Assembly: GCF_020700235.1 (NCBI RefSeq) | Contig: NZ_CP085301.1 | Location: 3,720,001 to 3,784,000, forward strand | DNA length: 64,000 bases | DNA from: Haladaptatus pallidirubidus | GTDB taxonomy: Archaea > Halobacteriota > Halobacteria > Halobacteriales > Haladaptataceae | Reading direction: 5' to 3' | In this document: piece by piece, positions 61,682-64,000 of the stretch | Layout of the letters: each line of letters begins with the position of its first letter | Numbering within the stretch: the first letter of the stretch is position 1 | Program-made: the position numbers and the translations under genes | Notes under the pieces: generated by a model | Told to the model about the DNA's origin: nothing | The model's input: only the letters and a program-made list of their open reading frames with translations | Database searches by the model: none

Positions 61682-62685
61682 CAGGCAACCTCCATCGTTC
61701 TCTCCAGGGCTTTTTTCACTGCCCGGGCGACGCGTTCTGCATCGGCCGCGTCGTCCATCTTCGTGTCCGTTCTGACCACGGGTCGGTCGAGGTTCGTGTC
61801 GTCTTCGTCGTCCAATACGAAGGCGTCCGCGAAGGGGTACGCTTCCGCCACGCCAGCAGTACTCGGGTCGTAGCCCACCGCTTCCATCAGTTTTCCTGCC
61901 GGGCCAGAGAAAACGCGGTCTTCTACGAACGGCGAAACGGCGACCACGGTCGCCGTTTGGAGCGCTTCCCGAAGATCGTCTACTGCCAGCATCGGGCCGA
62001 TACTCGTCACCGGGTTCGACGGGCCGATAACGACCGTTTCGTCGGTCAGCGCGGAAAGCGCGGCGGGCGATGCCTTCGCGTCATCCGAACCACGGAACTC
62101 CACGTCGATTACTTCGGGTTCGCCGCCGCGTGCGACCCAGAACTCCTGAAAGTGCATCTCGGTTTCGGGCGTGTGGACGATGCTCGCCACCGGGTCGTCG
62201 CTCATCGGAACGACATCCACGGACGAGTCGAAGGCGTCGGCCAGAATCCGGGTCGTCTCGGTCAGCGAGTTCCCCTCGTCCAGGAGTCCCGTCCGCGTGA
62301 CGTGAACTGCCCTGTCGCGGTCACCGAGGAGCATGAACTCGGCGACGCCGGAAAATCGCCGCCAGCGGGCGATTTTCCGGCCCGAAGTTTGCCGTTCGTC
62401 GGGGAGATAGCGCGGCCCCCTCGCCAACCCCGCCGACTCCGCGAGTCGCTGTAGTTCGTCGTGCGTTTCGGTCGTGTCGTCCGCGATTCCCCACCACGTT
62501 TCGCGGTTCAACACGTCGCCCTGCTGGAAGAGGACGGTGTCGATGTCGGGACAGACGAGCAGGCCGCCCAACTCCACGTCGTCGCCCGTGTTTCCGACGA
62601 CGGTCGTTTCGGCGGGCGAGAAAACCGAAAGCGCGCCATCCAGAAGTTTCGGGGTGCCGGTTCCCCCGGAAAGAAACGTTGCCAT
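61681..62685 (-). CDS. cofD: 2-phospho-L-lactate transferase CofD (F420 biosynthesis)
   Basis: 334-aa enzyme that joins a lactyl (or enolpyruvyl) phosphate to the deazaflavin Fo, giving F420-0. Marks: LSGGTGTPKLLDG, VVGNTGDD, GPSNPVTSIGPM, VSPFV. It heads a four-gene coupled operon (cofD, Dus-like, CitG-like, DUF447). No CofE or CofGH is nearby. Confidence 0.95.
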   Translation of the reverse strand: MATFLSGGTGTPKLLDGALSVFSPAETTVVGNTGDDVELGGLLVCPDIDTVLFQQGDVLNRETWWGIADDTTETHDELQRLAESAGLARGPRYLPDERQTSGRKIARWRRFSGVAEFMLLGDRDRAVHVTRTGLLDEGNSLTETTRILADAFDSSVDVVPMSDDPVASIVHTPETEMHFQEFWVARGGEPEVIDVEFRGSDDAKASPAALSALTDETVVIGPSNPVTSIGPMLAVDDLREALQTATVVAVSPFVEDRVFSGPAGKLMEAVGYDPSTAGVAEAYPFADAFVLDDEDDTNLDRPVVRTDTKMDDAADAERVARAVKKALERTMEVA

Positions 62686-62727
62686 ACTCCGTGATGGTCG
62701 CGCGGTCGTGTAAATCCTTGCGCTCGG

Positions 62728-63981
62728 TTACTCGAACAAAGAGTTCCACGTTTCGGTGTGCATCACGAGGTACGTCCCCTCGCGGTCGATATCAGCACGC
62801 GCAACGTTGGCGTTCGTATCAACTGTCGTTTCCACCTGCACGAACGTCTGTAACTCGCGGTCGAATCGGTACATCGCCAATCCGTTTCCCTCCCCGGGGA
62901 ACAGGGATTCGTCGTACGACAGTGTGATTTGCTCGACCGTCGCCTCTCCCCACGACCGGATCGACACGAGCGAAGACGCTTGCGCTTTCTGATACCCTTC
63001 GCCACCGGTGTCCCAAATTCCCCCGGACTGGCGTTCGATTTCGACGCTTTCGACCGCGTATCGTGGCCCCGTCGCGGTTATCGCCGCACCGAGGGTTTGG
63101 TTTTCGACTGTCTCGGTCACCGTCTCTGCGGGATTCGGTTCGGTAGCGGAAACGTGCTCTTTTGCTTCCGAGAGCCAGGCCGGTTGCTCCACGGTTGTCT
63201 CTCCGAGGTGCGAGTACGTCACCTCGAATTCGATTTCGACCGGGGCGCCCTCGTCCACCGCCTTGATGGACAGTTCGAACCGTTTCAAAATTCCGTCATC
63301 CGTGATGAACAGATCAATGGACGCGTCTGTCACGCTTTCGCGATCGTATCCCAGAATTTGCCCGGTTTCGTCCCCGTCGAACGCGCTCAGGTTCGAGGCA
63401 GTGTAGTGATGGACGCTCGCGTTCGCGTCGGATTCGACTCCCTCGTATTCGAACGCCGCGATTTCGAAATACTCCGTGAGGTTCGGTTGGAGATGTCCGG
63501 AAACGCCCAATTCCGTCGGTGGCCGACTGTACGAAATTGCTCCGCTATCTCCGCTGGAAACTCGATGGTAGCCCGCTCCGGATTGGGTGATGTAGGTCTG
63601 CTGTCGATTGAGCGTATTTTGACTCGACACGTTCTGGTACGTGCGTAGTTCGCCTGTTTCGACGCTTCCACGGGCCGTCGTGTATATTATCTGACGATCG
63701 TCCGTTTCCGAATTCGACATCCTAATTCGTTCTTTGAACGTGTAGTTCCCCGCTTGACGAAGCGCCGTTTCGTGCGCCGTCACGATTTCGTCGTTCGAAA
63801 GCGGAAGACTGTGAATCGGTTTCGTCGTGGTTCGGTCGCCCGCTGTCTCGGTGACCGTCGTCTCGTTGCTCGTTCCGTCCCCAGTCGCCTCTGTACGTTC
63901 GTTGATAAATCCGGAACATCCAGAAAGTACGATGACGAGGACGAGAACAACGATAGTTCTCGTCCCAATATCTAACTTCAT
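62728..63981 (-). CDS. Secreted lipoprotein, 417 aa
   Basis: Signal with lipobox VLSGCSG (Cys about 22), a Thr/Gly-rich linker (about 28-55), then a large extracellular region of two parts: LolA/DUF7537-like region (about 60-265) and a beta-rich C-terminal part (about 285-417; LYVM-type strand ends). I recall this as a haloarchaeal DUF7537 lipoprotein, unverified. ATG 63981. Confidence 0.85.
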   Translation of the reverse strand: MKLDIGTRTIVVLVLVIVLSGCSGFINERTEATGDGTSNETTVTETAGDRTTTKPIHSLPLSNDEIVTAHETALRQAGNYTFKERIRMSNSETDDRQIIYTTARGSVETGELRTYQNVSSQNTLNRQQTYITQSGAGYHRVSSGDSGAISYSRPPTELGVSGHLQPNLTEYFEIAAFEYEGVESDANASVHHYTASNLSAFDGDETGQILGYDRESVTDASIDLFITDDGILKRFELSIKAVDEGAPVEIEFEVTYSHLGETTVEQPAWLSEAKEHVSATEPNPAETVTETVENQTLGAAITATGPRYAVESVEIERQSGGIWDTGGEGYQKAQASSLVSIRSWGEATVEQITLSYDESLFPGEGNGLAMYRFDRELQTFVQVETTVDTNANVARADIDREGTYLVMHTETWNSLFE

Positions 63982-64000
63982 TGAGTAATATCGATAAACG

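Noticed and set aside
61498..62454. Open frame opposite cofD and the Dus-like gene
   Set aside because: It spans two clear genes and has an Arg-rich, unlike-halophile composition.

Overview
The window reads as chromosomal DNA of a haloarchaeon (class Halobacteria). The evidence is the strongly acidic predicted proteins, many twin-arginine signals on exported proteins, lipoproteins with a Thr/Ser/Asp-rich linker after the lipobox Cys, and archaeal information-processing genes (family B DNA polymerase, Mre11/Rad50, XPB-Bax1, PAN, deoxyhypusine synthase, dodecin). Genes often sit in translationally coupled ATGA, GTGA or TGATG overlaps, and AT-rich TATA-like boxes lie roughly 25-40 nt before starts, as expected for largely leaderless transcripts. 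The genus cannot be fixed from sequence reading alone. No rRNA, CRISPR array, prophage or insertion sequence was seen.

Layout. 0-2.7 kb: two tandem Tat-exported subtilases (the first cut by the window edge) and a stand-alone propeptide/I9-like gene. 2.7-7.5 kb: DUF2797 protein, XPB helicase and its nuclease partner Bax1, separated by a possibly frameshifted gene and a lipoprotein. 7.5-10 kb: NOP2-type methyltransferase coupled to a small conserved protein, divergent from a PAC2 proteasome-assembly-chaperone-like protein. 10-20 kb: housekeeping and accessory genes (exported M23 peptidase, aminotransferase, UbiA-like, methyltransferases, Nudix, alpha/beta hydrolase, amidotransferase, YchF-type GTPase, wHTH-GNAT fusion, deoxyhypusine synthase, dodecin). 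21-25.5 kb: a FixA-FixB-FixCX electron-transfer flavoprotein operon. 25.7-29.6 kb: bactofilin-like protein, small proteins, an AT-rich decayed membrane gene, two very strong hairpins and PAN. 29.8-37.8 kb: Mre11-Rad50, a wHTH/membrane gene pair, and DNA polymerase B behind a 19-bp palindrome.

37.9-42.5 kb is a SufC-SufB-SufD, ferritin-like, DtxR-like regulator locus with an iron-box-like palindrome touching the sufC start. A second DtxR-family gene at 49 kb, linked to a GDT1/UPF0016 manganese-exporter-like gene and a LysE-like exporter, carries a palindrome of the same TTAG-N6-CTAA layout, so both may belong to one metal regulatory circuit. 42.7 kb holds tRNA-Gln(TTG). 43-47.5 kb has a lipoprotein, small proteins, a metallophosphoesterase, AlaX and an HD protein. 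50-59.5 kb has a secreted beta-helix protein, a RibL-JAMM pair, a RecJ-like S1/OB/DHH nuclease, a secreted PLD-fold protein, small membrane and zinc-ribbon proteins, a HEAT-repeat protein and a PssA-like archaetidyltransferase. 59.5-62.7 kb is a tightly overlapping cofD, Dus-like, CitG-like, DUF447 operon, which ties coenzyme F420 synthesis to three poorly understood proteins. A lipoprotein closes the window.

The most promising leads are the orphan propeptide beside the subtilases, the suf-linked DtxR-like protein that lacks canonical metal ligands but has a Cys cluster, the shared TTAG-N6-CTAA operators, and the four-gene cofD operon.
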